Shown here one piece after another: positions 8,788 to 16,793 of a DNA stretch of 38,660 nucleotides. The notes under the pieces are model-generated. The model had not been told where the DNA came from, did no database searches, and worked only from the letters and a program-made list of their open reading frames with translations. The position numbers were made by a program, and so were the translations under genes. This stretch comes from Sabulitectum sp964604135. Its GTDB lineage: Bacteria > Fermentibacterota > Fermentibacteria > Fermentibacterales > JCC-6. The stretch spans positions 1 through 38,660 of the forward strand of contig CAZRXU010000013.1 of assembly GCA_964604135.1 (NCBI GenBank), read 5' to 3'. How positions within the stretch are numbered: position 1 is the first letter of the stretch; each line of letters opens with the position of its first letter.

Positions 8788-10458
8788 CTACTTTCTCTTG
8801 CCTTTTAATTTCGTCCAGGAATCTCTCAGTGTGATGGTTCTGTTGAAAACCATGTTCTTCGGGGTTGAATCTGGATCAATACAGAAGTAACCCCTTCGTT
8901 CAAACTGACATGTAAACCCCGGTTTTCTGTTCTTCATGTGGTCTTCCACCATGCAGTGAATTGCAGTATTCAGGGAATCGGGATTAAGAGAGGATGTGAA
9001 GTCTGTTCCGTTTTTGGTGTCCATGGGGTTTTCCGTGCTGAACAGACGATCGTAAAGCCGTACTTCCACAGGAAAACTGTGCCTGGCAGACACCCAGTGA
9101 AGAGTTCCCCTTACCTTTCTTCCGTCAGGGGCATTCCCGCCTTTTGTCTCAGGGTCGTAAGTACATCTGATTTCTGTGATTCTACCGTCATCGTTTTTGG
9201 TAATTCCGGTGCAGGTTACAAGGTATGCGTAGCGCAGTCTTACTTCTTTGCCCGGTGCCATTCTAAAGAATTTTTTCGGGGGATTTTCCATGAAATCGTC
9301 GCGTTCTATGTAGAGTTCTCCGGTAAAAGGTATGGGCCGAGTGCCGACAGATTTATCTTCAGGGTTCACCACGTAATTGAAATACTCTGTCTTGTCTTTG
9401 GGATAGTTTTCTATCACAAGTTTTACAGGGTCCAGAACAGACATAACTCTCGGGGCAGTTTTGTTAAGCTCTTCTCTTATGCTGTGTTCCAGAAGGGCAA
9501 TGTCTACCGTGCTGTTTCTCTTTGCCAGGCCAATAACAGAGCAGAAGTTTCTGATAGCTGACGCAGGAACTCCTCTGCGGCGGAGCCCGCTGAGGGTTGG
9601 CATTCTGGGGTCATCCCATCCGCTTACATAGCGTTCTTCAACCAGTTTCCTGAGGTAGCGTTTGCTTACAACAGTGTAGCTGAGATTCAGTCTGGCGAAC
9701 TCGATCTGTCTAGAGCGGAAGATATTCAGCTTCTCAAGATACCAGTCGTAAAGCGGACGGTTCACCTCGAATTCAAGAGTGCACAGGCTGTGTGTGATTC
9801 CTTCCGTTGAATCTTCCAGGCAGTGAGCAAAATCGTACATGGGGTAAATGCACCACTTGTTCCCGGTACGGTGGTGTGTTTTGTGCAGTATTCTGTACAT
9901 TGCCGGGTCTCTGAGACACATGGTGGGGCTGGCCATATCTATTTTTGCCCTCAGTGTTCGGCTTCCCTCGGGGAAATCTCCCGCTTTCATTCTGCGAAAC
10001 AGATTAAGGTTCTCATCTGCAGTTCTTTCTCTGTAGGGGCTGTTTCTGCCAGGTTCTGTAAGTGTGCCTCTGTAAGCTCTTACATCTTCTGAAGAGAGGT
10101 CACACACGTAAGCCAGACCCATGGTAATCAGCTGTTCAGCAAGAAGGTACATGCGATCAAAGTAATCTGAGGCGTAGTGAAGGCTGCTCCATGTGAAACC
10201 AAGCCATTTCACATCTTTTTTTATTGCCTCTACATATTCCACATCTTCTTTTACCGGGTTGGTGTCGTCAAATCTTAGATTGCACTTTCCGTTGTATTCC
10301 TCTGCAACACCGAAATTTGTGAAAATAGATTTTGCGTGGCCGATGTGCAGGTAGCCGTTGGGTTCCGGGGGAAACCTCGTAACGATCTCTGTGTGTTTTC
10401 CTGCAGCAAGATCAGCGTCAATTATCTCTCTGATGAAGTCTCTTGATTTTTCTTCCAT
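8788..10458 (-). CDS. glnS: Glutaminyl-tRNA synthetase
   Basis: A 556-residue class I aminoacyl-tRNA synthetase that charges tRNA-Gln directly. The N-terminus RFPPEPNGYLHIGHAKS carries HIGH at 38-41. LRFDDTNPVKED, the block around TGNKWCIYPMYDFAHC and DDPRMPTLSGLRRRG are all characteristic of GlnRS rather than GluRS. The KMSKS-type loop reads VVSKR (263-267) where many bacterial enzymes have VMSKR. The C-terminal beta-barrel anticodon-binding half is complete (VHWVSARH-type block, RGYFCIDPDS, FNRTITLRDSW). The open frame extends 11 codons further upstream to a TTG at 10491. The ATG at 10458 is chosen because AGGAGA lies about 10 bases before it and because alignment with E. coli GlnS begins there. 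It is the last gene of an asnB-ligase-glnS unit. GlnRS is patchily distributed in bacteria and is generally thought to have spread by transfer. Confidence 0.97.
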   Translation of the reverse strand: MEEKSRDFIREIIDADLAAGKHTEIVTRFPPEPNGYLHIGHAKSIFTNFGVAEEYNGKCNLRFDDTNPVKEDVEYVEAIKKDVKWLGFTWSSLHYASDYFDRMYLLAEQLITMGLAYVCDLSSEDVRAYRGTLTEPGRNSPYRERTADENLNLFRRMKAGDFPEGSRTLRAKIDMASPTMCLRDPAMYRILHKTHHRTGNKWCIYPMYDFAHCLEDSTEGITHSLCTLEFEVNRPLYDWYLEKLNIFRSRQIEFARLNLSYTVVSKRYLRKLVEERYVSGWDDPRMPTLSGLRRRGVPASAIRNFCSVIGLAKRNSTVDIALLEHSIREELNKTAPRVMSVLDPVKLVIENYPKDKTEYFNYVVNPEDKSVGTRPIPFTGELYIERDDFMENPPKKFFRMAPGKEVRLRYAYLVTCTGITKNDDGRITEIRCTYDPETKGGNAPDGRKVRGTLHWVSARHSFPVEVRLYDRLFSTENPMDTKNGTDFTSSLNPDSLNTAIHCMVEDHMKNRKPGFTCQFERRGYFCIDPDSTPKNMVFNRTITLRDSWTKLKGKRK

Positions 10459-10503
10459 ATTATTCGTTCTCCTGTTGAATGATAATGCCAATCATAATCG
10501 AAA

Positions 10504-11415
10504 TCAGCTGCAACCATCCATAACGCTTTGAACCATGCTTACAAATGCAATCCAGCTGTTTTTGAACTGGTCCAGGGGGCGTGAATCCAGTGTGCGCAGT
10601 TCAAGAGTCATTCCCTTTGTGTTCAGTCTTACATCGGTAAAAATAGTTGTAAAGTGATCCAGGAATTCTTCGAACGATGGCTTTGGGCGGATGCTTTCAA
10701 ATGGTATGCCCCTCTGCAGTTCCAGAGCCCGAAGAGCAAAACATATCAGTTTCTCAAACAGTATATCGGAAGAGTTGATCTCATCTGACTTGCTGCACCG
10801 AAGACCGCACCGGGACGGGTCTGTTCTGTTCCAGATGTCTCTTCTGTGTTTACCCATTGCAAATCCACTCTTCCGGGAAAGAGTGCACATAAATGTCCAC
10901 AGTTTTAGTAATTCGTCAAAGCAGGTCAGCGATGCATGGAGATGTATCGCCGCTGTTCCTTTCATCATTTCCCTGCCCCTGTCGCTGACAGTTCCCAAAA
11001 GAAGATGAAGATCGCGGTACCTTCCTTCTTCAAGAACCATAGGTGCATTCGCTCGGTGGGGTATGTAGGGCACCGGAATGTAGTTTACCGATGTGGAATT
11101 TCTTATACCTGTTACTGTTCTGCTTATGATTTTCAGAAGGTTATCGAATTTCACGGTAGAGCCATCTGCAAGGGGAGGGCTGCTGAATTCCAGCTGACCG
11201 CCGGGCTCAAAGGTAATGTACATGCCCTCAGCACAGATAATTTTCCCATTTCTATCATTGAAGCCGCAGGAATCCAGAGAGTTTTTAACCCTTTGAAAAT
11301 CATGCTTCGAAAGGGGCTTTTCTGCTATCAGTTCGTACTCAAAACCGAACTCCCTTTTGTTTCTGCCTGCTGTTCTTCTCTGTACAAGAGAACGAAAATC
11401 ATCGCAGTATCTCAA
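10504..11415 (-). CDS. Short GCS2-type glutamate-cysteine ligase family protein
   Basis: About 303 residues, resembling the plant/alphaproteobacterial and EgtA type of glutamate-cysteine ligase (GCS2 family). Supporting motifs are GFEYELI (24-30), the FEPGGQLEFSS block, GREMMKGTAAIHLHAS, RDIWNRTDPSRCG and TLELRTLDSRP near the C-terminus. The family joins glutamate to cysteine in glutathione, ergothioneine or related pathways; the actual substrate here is unknown. It is clearly shorter than the usual 400-450 residues. The open frame begins at a GTG at 11445. A TTG at 11415 is preferred because GGAAGGA lies 5 bases before it and it overlaps the asnB TGA by two bases (TTGA), a classic coupling arrangement. 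glnS follows after 45 bases. Confidence 0.75.
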   Translation of the reverse strand: MRYCDDFRSLVQRRTAGRNKREFGFEYELIAEKPLSKHDFQRVKNSLDSCGFNDRNGKIICAEGMYITFEPGGQLEFSSPPLADGSTVKFDNLLKIISRTVTGIRNSTSVNYIPVPYIPHRANAPMVLEEGRYRDLHLLLGTVSDRGREMMKGTAAIHLHASLTCFDELLKLWTFMCTLSRKSGFAMGKHRRDIWNRTDPSRCGLRCSKSDEINSSDILFEKLICFALRALELQRGIPFESIRPKPSFEEFLDHFTTIFTDVRLNTKGMTLELRTLDSRPLDQFKNSWIAFVSMVQSVMDGCS

Positions 11416-13298
11416 ACCGATCCTTCCATGAATTCCCTGTACCACAGAGAAAAAACAACAATTGAGAATATCTGATCACCTGCTGAAACCATGGTTTCCG
11501 GCCCTACGCCTGCTTCTGTTACCTCAAGTGCCAGTTTCTTTACCGCTTCCCCGTTCAGAATACCCTGCCTTTCCATTTCATTTCCCAGGATGATTTCTGT
11601 TATGAACTCTGGAAGTACATTCCTTTTTGAAAACCAGTCTGCTACAGGTATTGTGAACGGTTTTTTAGGCCGCGTGGAAACGCGGGCAGGTAGTATGCCG
11701 TAGCGTTTGAACGATTCACGGCAGATATACTTTTCCTGACCTGCTTTCAGATTGATTTTAAGATCTACAGGCAGTGAAGCCGAGAATTCAGCGAGTCTGT
11801 AGTCTAGAAAAGGAGTTCTGGTTTCAAGGCTGTGTCTCATACTCAGTTTGTCCAGACGGAGGTTCACATAGTCTGGCAGCCTCGATTGAACTTCGATAGC
11901 CTGCATGGCCGAAACGGGGCTTATCCCGTCTGCAAGAGACAGCGGAACAAGCGATGCCATGTCAATATCAGGATTCCCCGACAGCCCGAGAAGAGTGGCT
12001 GTTTCCGAACTACTGAACAGCCTTTCAGATGCAATGTGTCTTGCCCAGTGGTTTTCTTCACCTGTGTTCAGCCTTGACACCAGCTCCGGGATCATGGAGA
12101 GAAGCCTTCTCTGCTCTCCTGCAGCAGCACGGGGATACTCAAGTGCAGCGGCCTCTACGAGAAATTTCCTGTAACCGGCAAATATTTCATCGGCACCTTC
12201 ACCGGACAGAACCACCTTCAACCTCTGTCCGGCAAGGGAGCTGACCTGATCGGTTGGAACCATGGTGCCCAGGGAAACAGGTTCTTCAACCGACCTGATT
12301 ATTCCAGGCAGTTCTGCAAGCTGGTCGCTTACGCAGTTTTGCTTTATCCACTCAGCTCGACTGAACCGGTTTGCCGTGAGAGACAGGAATTCCTTAACAT
12401 CATTTGTTTCGTCGTACCCGCTTTCACCGAAGCCTATTGTGAAAAGTTTTATAGAGGGTTTGTGCATGGCAGCAACTGTAGCAACAGCAGAAGAATCAAT
12501 TCCACCTGAAACAAAGCTTCCAACTTCCACATCACTTCGAAGCCTTATTCTTACTGCATCGGTGAAAAGACGGTGAAATTCTGTTGAAGCGTCGTGCAGA
12601 GAAATACTCCGCTGTTTTTTCGGGAATTTCCATTCCCAGTACCTCTTCGTTTCGAATGCACCTGTTTTCGTGTCGAGAACAAGAATGGATGCGGGGGGCA
12701 GTTTGTACACATTTCTGAACATGGTCTGTTCTCCTGGAATGTACCTGTAGGTGAAAAAAACAGGCAGAAGAGACCTGTTCAATTCGCGGCTGAACCCTGG
12801 TACTCCCAGAAGAGGCTTAACTTCACTTGCAAAGAAGAAACCATCCTGTGTTTCCGTGTAGTAAACAGGTTTGATCCCGAATCTGTCACGGAAGAGAATG
12901 AGTTTGTTTTTCGCCGGATCATGAATAACACCCGCGAACATACCGTTCAGACTGTTTGGAAAGTGTTCTCCCATGTGTCTGTAAGCGTTAAGTGCAACTT
13001 CCATATCTCCTGAAGTACTGTAGCTCTGGGATGGAAGCTCACCTTTCAGTTCAATGTAGTTGTATATCTCGCCATTGCAGGCTATTGCCGTGTTGTCGAC
13101 AGGGGAAACAATAGGCTGCATACCTGTGGTAAGGTCGAGAATAGACAGCCTTACGAATCCAATCCCCACAGTGCTGCGGATAAGAACTGCCGAATCATCC
13201 GGTCCCCTGTGTTTCTGCATGTTCCCCATGGCCTGGAGAACTGCAGTTCCATGTTCTTCCCCCAGTGAAGCCGATACGTAACCGCTGAATCCGCACAT
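11412..13298 (-). CDS. asnB: Asparagine synthase, glutamine-hydrolysing
   Basis: A 628-residue class II glutamine amidotransferase-asparagine synthetase. The start at MCGFSGY exposes the nucleophile Cys2 after methionine removal. A GGGAGG site lies 5 bases upstream, so the 16-codon longer open frame is rejected. The glutaminase half shows HRGPDD (30-35), RLSILD (50-55) and NGEIYN (75-80). The synthetase half has the pyrophosphate loop SGGIDSS at 264-270 and SGEGADEIFAGYRKF further on. The enzyme makes asparagine from aspartate, ATP and glutamine. Some members of this family modify cell-surface or natural-product amides instead, but the motifs here look standard. It is first in a unit with the GCS2 ligase and glnS, all of which use glutamate or glutamine. 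Confidence 0.95.
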   Translation of the reverse strand: MCGFSGYVSASLGEEHGTAVLQAMGNMQKHRGPDDSAVLIRSTVGIGFVRLSILDLTTGMQPIVSPVDNTAIACNGEIYNYIELKGELPSQSYSTSGDMEVALNAYRHMGEHFPNSLNGMFAGVIHDPAKNKLILFRDRFGIKPVYYTETQDGFFFASEVKPLLGVPGFSRELNRSLLPVFFTYRYIPGEQTMFRNVYKLPPASILVLDTKTGAFETKRYWEWKFPKKQRSISLHDASTEFHRLFTDAVRIRLRSDVEVGSFVSGGIDSSAVATVAAMHKPSIKLFTIGFGESGYDETNDVKEFLSLTANRFSRAEWIKQNCVSDQLAELPGIIRSVEEPVSLGTMVPTDQVSSLAGQRLKVVLSGEGADEIFAGYRKFLVEAAALEYPRAAAGEQRRLLSMIPELVSRLNTGEENHWARHIASERLFSSSETATLLGLSGNPDIDMASLVPLSLADGISPVSAMQAIEVQSRLPDYVNLRLDKLSMRHSLETRTPFLDYRLAEFSASLPVDLKINLKAGQEKYICRESFKRYGILPARVSTRPKKPFTIPVADWFSKRNVLPEFITEIILGNEMERQGILNGEAVKKLALEVTEAGVGPETMVSAGDQIFSIVVFSLWYREFMEGSV

Positions 13299-13317
13299 CT
13301 GAACCTCCCGTGGCTGA

Positions 13318-13346
13318 AAAATAACGAACAGCGGAATAATTTCCAA
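13318..13346 (-). promoter_or_regulatory. Possible sigma70-like promoter of the asnB operon
   Basis: On the minus strand, TTGGAA (13346-13341) and TATTTT (13323-13318) are separated by exactly 17 bases. Each matches four of six consensus positions. The predicted leader would be only about 12 bases and would include the GGGAGG ribosome site. Confidence 0.4.
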
Positions 13347-13492
13347 TTAAGCATGTAGGAAATTACAATACGGCTTTCGTCTTTCGCAGCAGGGCTGAAC
13401 ATGATATGTTTCCCCTATTGAACAGCTCGGTTTTCAAGGTTATCCGGTGTACAAATGATCCATTCCTGCGCAACGACGGGTAAGGAATTTCC

Positions 13493-13603
13493 ATGAGCAT
13501 TTTGTTCATATTGATAGTGAGAAGTTCAGAAAGCTCTGTTCCTGTGTCTGCTCTTGCATCCCCAACTTCGGTACTGCTTTTTGTGGCAGGGGTTGTGTGG
13601 TGA
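13493..13603 (+). CDS. Possible small hydrophobic peptide, 36 residues
   Basis: The ATG at 13493 follows TAAGGAA by 5 bases and encodes a peptide with a hydrophobic start (MSILFILIV) and a hydrophobic end. It could be a tiny membrane peptide, or the start of a gene whose frame is broken, since another open frame overlaps its stop. The region 13299-13917 has no better gene. No family is recognised. Confidence 0.25.
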   Translation: MSILFILIVRSSESSVPVSALASPTSVLLFVAGVVW

Positions 13604-13854
13604 ACTTTCCTTCCTGCTTTACCAGCCGGGAACCGCCGGATATGAGAATCTTTCTTGCAGACTCCGTGCTCCGGATTGCACCGGAAGAAACTGATGGAAA
13701 CTGGTATTTTAACCTGGCGTCAATTCCGTTGTGGCTTACAGGAGATACGACACTGGTGATGGTTTTTGAAGGGCAGCTCACCTTCTGCGGAAGAAACCTT
13801 TCTTTTGAGAGGGCGCTGCGAACAGGGGTGGCAAAGGCGAATTACCTGAATTAG
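13597..13854 (+). CDS. Hypothetical protein of 85 residues upstream of trmFO
   Basis: A GTG-initiated open frame that overlaps the stop of the 36-residue peptide by 7 bases. The product (for example DMRIFLADSVLRIAPEE, then GDTTLVMVFEGQ) has a plausible soluble composition but matches no family I know. It ends 63 bases before the trmFO start. The frame is open without a start codon from 13459. It and the preceding peptide could therefore be two parts of one frameshifted gene, or it could be chance. No good ribosome site is seen. Confidence 0.35.
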   Translation: MVNFPSCFTSREPPDMRIFLADSVLRIAPEETDGNWYFNLASIPLWLTGDTTLVMVFEGQLTFCGRNLSFERALRTGVAKANYLN

Positions 13855-13917
13855 CCGGTGTTTCTGCCTTGTGATCCTCGTGGATCTGCAGAGTTGTTCT
13901 TCGTACAGGAGGTGATT

Positions 13918-15258
13918 TTGAAAGTTACAGTTGTCGGTGCCGGGCTTGCAGGAAGTGAGGCTGCACTTCAGCTTGCAGATGCTGGTATTGAAGTGATTCT
14001 GTGCGAAATGAGGCCGGGCAGAATGACGCCGGCCCACACCACAGGTCTGCCTGCAGAGCTTGTTTGTTCCAACTCTCTACGCTCTGATCTTCTTCGAAAT
14101 GCTCCGGGGCTGCTGAAAGAGGAGCTCCGTAGAAGCGGGTCTTATCTTATGAAGGCTGCAGACAGATGCAGGGTTCCGGCAGGTGGGGCTTTAGCGGTAG
14201 ATAGGAATGAGTTCAGCAGAACTGTAAAGGGAATGCTTGATGAGCAAAAACTGATACAGCAGAGGGAACAGGAGGTAACAGAGATTCCCACAGGGTCTGT
14301 AATTATTGCAGCAGGCCCCCTTGCCTCTTCAGCTCTGGCAGAAGCTGTTGCCGGGCTTGCCGGCAAAGAATCCCTGTATTTTTATGATGCCATAGCGCCA
14401 GTGGTCGACTTTCAGTCGATAAACATGGATCGCGCTTTCTTTCAGAACCGCTACGAAGTTGGCGAACACGCAGACTACCTGAACTGTCCTTTTACAGAGG
14501 AAGAGTATTTCAATTTCATTCACGAACTCAAAACTGCTGACAGGGTGTCTGCCCGTAGTTTTGAAAAGGAGATTCACTTTCAGGGATGTATGCCTGTTGA
14601 AGCCATTGCAGACAGCGGAGAGATGTCTCTGGCCTTTGGACCCATGAAACCTGTTGGGCTGGTTCACCCAATAACTGGGCAGAAGTATTTTGCCGTTGTA
14701 CAGTTGCGAATGGAAAACAGGGCTGGAACTGCATGGAACCTGGTGGGGTTCCAGACAAAGCTGACCTATCCTGAGCAAAATAGGGTTTTCAGAATGATAC
14801 CGGGCCTTGAGAAGGCAGAATTTATCCGTCTGGGATCCATGCACAGGAATACTTTTATTAACGGCCCGGCATTGCTCGATGACAGAATGCGTTTCGAAGC
14901 GGATAAGAGAATCATGTTCGCCGGTCAGATCACCGGTATAGAAGGCTACATAGAGTCAATAGCTTCAGGATTTCTGGCAGGAAAGCTGATGGGAGGTCTG
15001 GAAGCAATGCCCCCGGCGGAAACCGCACTGGGAGCTTTACTTCGGTATCCAACTGAAAATTCTGCAGACAACTACCAGCCGTCAAATATTAACTACGGTC
15101 TTTTCCCCCCAATGAAGAAAAAAGTTTCCGGCGGAAGGCGCGTAAGGCGAGAGATGCTTGCAGAGAGAGCTCTTGTGAAGCTTGAACAGTGGTTGTCAGC
15201 TACTCTGCCGGCGAACAAACGCTCGCATACCAGCAACAAGGAAAACAAGGATAAATGA
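13918..15258 (+). CDS. trmFO: Methylenetetrahydrofolate-tRNA-(uracil-5-)-methyltransferase TrmFO
   Basis: A 446-residue FAD- and folate-dependent enzyme that methylates U54 in the T-loop of tRNA. The N-terminal Rossmann motif VVGAGLAGSEAALQLADAG (5-23, glycines 7, 9 and 12) is followed by VILCEMRP and ELVCSNSLRSD, which are diagnostic of TrmFO/Gid proteins. Further family signatures are the block around YLNCPFTEEEY, FQGCMPVEAIA, LAFGPMKPVGL, and GQITGIEGYIESIASG near the C-terminus. The TTG start at 13918 sits behind a strong CAGGAGGT (13907-13914). The open frame upstream of it is spurious. The last 63 bases overlap the 3' end of the convergent membrane-protein gene. Confidence 0.95.
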   Translation: MKVTVVGAGLAGSEAALQLADAGIEVILCEMRPGRMTPAHTTGLPAELVCSNSLRSDLLRNAPGLLKEELRRSGSYLMKAADRCRVPAGGALAVDRNEFSRTVKGMLDEQKLIQQREQEVTEIPTGSVIIAAGPLASSALAEAVAGLAGKESLYFYDAIAPVVDFQSINMDRAFFQNRYEVGEHADYLNCPFTEEEYFNFIHELKTADRVSARSFEKEIHFQGCMPVEAIADSGEMSLAFGPMKPVGLVHPITGQKYFAVVQLRMENRAGTAWNLVGFQTKLTYPEQNRVFRMIPGLEKAEFIRLGSMHRNTFINGPALLDDRMRFEADKRIMFAGQITGIEGYIESIASGFLAGKLMGGLEAMPPAETALGALLRYPTENSADNYQPSNINYGLFPPMKKKVSGGRRVRREMLAERALVKLEQWLSATLPANKRSHTSNKENKDK

Positions 15259-15834
15259 AGCCAGTACAAAGCTGTCAGGATGGTAAGTTCCTGCAGTTGG
15301 GCAGGCAAGAAGAACTGCAGCAGGGTAGTTTGTAAATACACCCAGGCCAAGCAGGTTCTTTGTGTGTGCCGGTTCCGCCAGCTGTACCAGCCAGAGTATG
15401 CCGAACACGGTTCTGCCGGCGAATTTCAGGTACTGCTCGGTGGTAAGGTAGATCAGGGAGATTGAAACAGCCGTAAGAGGCAATACAATCCAGAACTGCC
15501 ATGGTGGCGGTGCTGCCGCTGCAAACGCTGATACTGATGAAACAGCTGCTGCCCCCGCCGCTGGAACAGACCATTCGGCAAAGCGAACCATGTTCGTTTT
15601 ACCACCTCTGTTAATTATGTTCAGAACACCTTTTCTTTCTCTGGAATCACTCCATCCCGTTAGCATGAATACCACAGGAAGCAGAACAAAAAGTGATACA
15701 AATTCCGCTGCGGTTTTTTCCGGAGAGGAGATGATCAGAATGCTTACCGCTGCAAGCCCCGCCAGCCATAGCCTGCTTTGCATATTTACTGCCCGCTTCC
15801 ACATCATTCCTGCTGTGAAGATGATTATCTGCAA
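15196..15834 (-). CDS. Multi-pass membrane protein next to the ABC-like pseudo-ATPase
   Basis: A very hydrophobic protein of 212 residues with about six likely membrane helices. Arginine- or lysine-containing loops (SRERKGVLNIINRGGKTN) separate the second and third segments, and the tail MRAFVRRQSS is basic. The TTG at 15834 begins 2 bases after the stop of the ABC-like gene, behind a GGAAGG site. An ATG nine codons further in is an alternative. The tight spacing suggests the pair works together, as a permease does with its ATPase, but no permease family is recognised. Its 3' end overlaps the convergent trmFO by 63 bases. Confidence 0.7.
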   Translation of the reverse strand: MQIIIFTAGMMWKRAVNMQSRLWLAGLAAVSILIISSPEKTAAEFVSLFVLLPVVFMLTGWSDSRERKGVLNIINRGGKTNMVRFAEWSVPAAGAAAVSSVSAFAAAAPPPWQFWIVLPLTAVSISLIYLTTEQYLKFAGRTVFGILWLVQLAEPAHTKNLLGLGVFTNYPAAVLLACPTAGTYHPDSFVLASFILVFLVAGMRAFVRRQSS

Positions 15835-15836
15835 GA

Positions 15837-16787
15837 TCAGAACCCTTCCTCTCCATCAAACAGGTCGACCGGTAGATACGAGTCATCCGGGGGCGCGAAC
15901 ATGTTCAGCAGAGTTCCGGGAGGTACAGGAGCCAGGCGAAGTTCAACAACAGCTCGGGAATTGGCGCGGGCAGTAAGCATGATCTGCGTTATTGCGTGTA
16001 TGGTATCAGAGTGCGTGAACTTGTAGATGCCTTTTGTATGAACAAGATTTCTTATTCCATCAATGTTCTCAAGCTGTTTTCTGGGAAGTGACGGGTAAAA
16101 AGAGACTGTGATTTCCGCTCCGCCAAGTGAGATGGCAGCCAGCTCGGAGTGCCTCACTATTCTGCTGATACCGCTTCTGTCGCACAGGGCAATACGCTCT
16201 ACTCCATAGGGTATCTGCCCCAGGGAAGAAGCCCTGAAAACCACAGTATTCCCCACCTCTGAAAAAGTTTTGAGTTTCGCGTGAAGTGAGTCGTGAACAG
16301 GGCAGTCTACAACCAGAAGTATTGGTGAATTGGCCATTGCTATTGCAAGCGAAGTTCTCTGAATTTCTGAAGATGATAGCTTTTCCACAGCTGTACCTGC
16401 AAGTTCATTGAGATCAAGCCAGCCCAGAAGCTGGTCTGTGAGCTCTGATGTTTCCTTTCTGCTCTTACCGCTTCCGGTGACAGCCAGGTTTATGCACCCC
16501 CGAACGGTCATTTCCGGAGGAGCATCCAGCTTGTCTGATATGTACCCTGTGGCAGCTTTGCCCTTTCGGGAGGTTGCAGGAGACATATCAAACCCGGTAA
16601 CAACTTTCCCCACAGGCGGAGACATCAGTCCGGCAGCGTAAAGGGAAAGAGTTTTCGCTGCAGAGTTCTCATCTCCGAGAAGCGCTGCCATGGTTCCCGC
16701 AAGTACCGCGAAGTCGATCGAAAGAGGCAGACCCTTTTTCAGAGCAACACCGAGAAATTTCAGCAGTACTTTGGGCGGCTGCTTCAT
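15837..16787 (-). CDS. ABC-transporter-ATPase-like protein with degenerate catalytic motifs
   Basis: A 316-residue protein that follows the ABC exporter ATPase pattern (GldA/DrrA/CcmA-like) from end to end but lacks the catalytic residues. The Walker A region aligns as GDENSAAKT (38-46) where GxxGxGKST is expected. The Q-loop glutamine aligns with D85 in GYISD, the signature reads LSSSE (137-141) in place of LSGGQ, the Walker B end reads LLVVDCP (158-163) with cysteine for the catalytic glutamate, and the H-loop reads RASSL (185-189) with no histidine. The C-terminal third still resembles the extra domain of exporter ATPases. It probably does not hydrolyse ATP. It starts 6 bases after the dehydrogenase gene without a clear ribosome site, so it is probably translationally coupled, and it is followed by the membrane-protein gene. 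Confidence 0.75.
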   Translation of the reverse strand: MKQPPKVLLKFLGVALKKGLPLSIDFAVLAGTMAALLGDENSAAKTLSLYAAGLMSPPVGKVVTGFDMSPATSRKGKAATGYISDKLDAPPEMTVRGCINLAVTGSGKSRKETSELTDQLLGWLDLNELAGTAVEKLSSSEIQRTSLAIAMANSPILLVVDCPVHDSLHAKLKTFSEVGNTVVFRASSLGQIPYGVERIALCDRSGISRIVRHSELAAISLGGAEITVSFYPSLPRKQLENIDGIRNLVHTKGIYKFTHSDTIHAITQIMLTARANSRAVVELRLAPVPPGTLLNMFAPPDDSYLPVDLFDGEEGF

Positions 16788-16793
16788 AGCTTT

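Noticed and set aside
13506..13781. A 91-residue minus-strand ORF upstream of trmFO
   Set aside because: It has no ribosome site, its composition looks random, and it lies opposite the somewhat better plus-strand frame.
16461..16475. GSGKS in the ABC-like protein (residues 105-109) as a genuine P-loop
   Set aside because: It falls in the helical region after the Q-loop, where ordinary ABC ATPases have a variable segment, and it lacks the preceding strand of a Walker A site. The real Walker A position is at residues 38-46.
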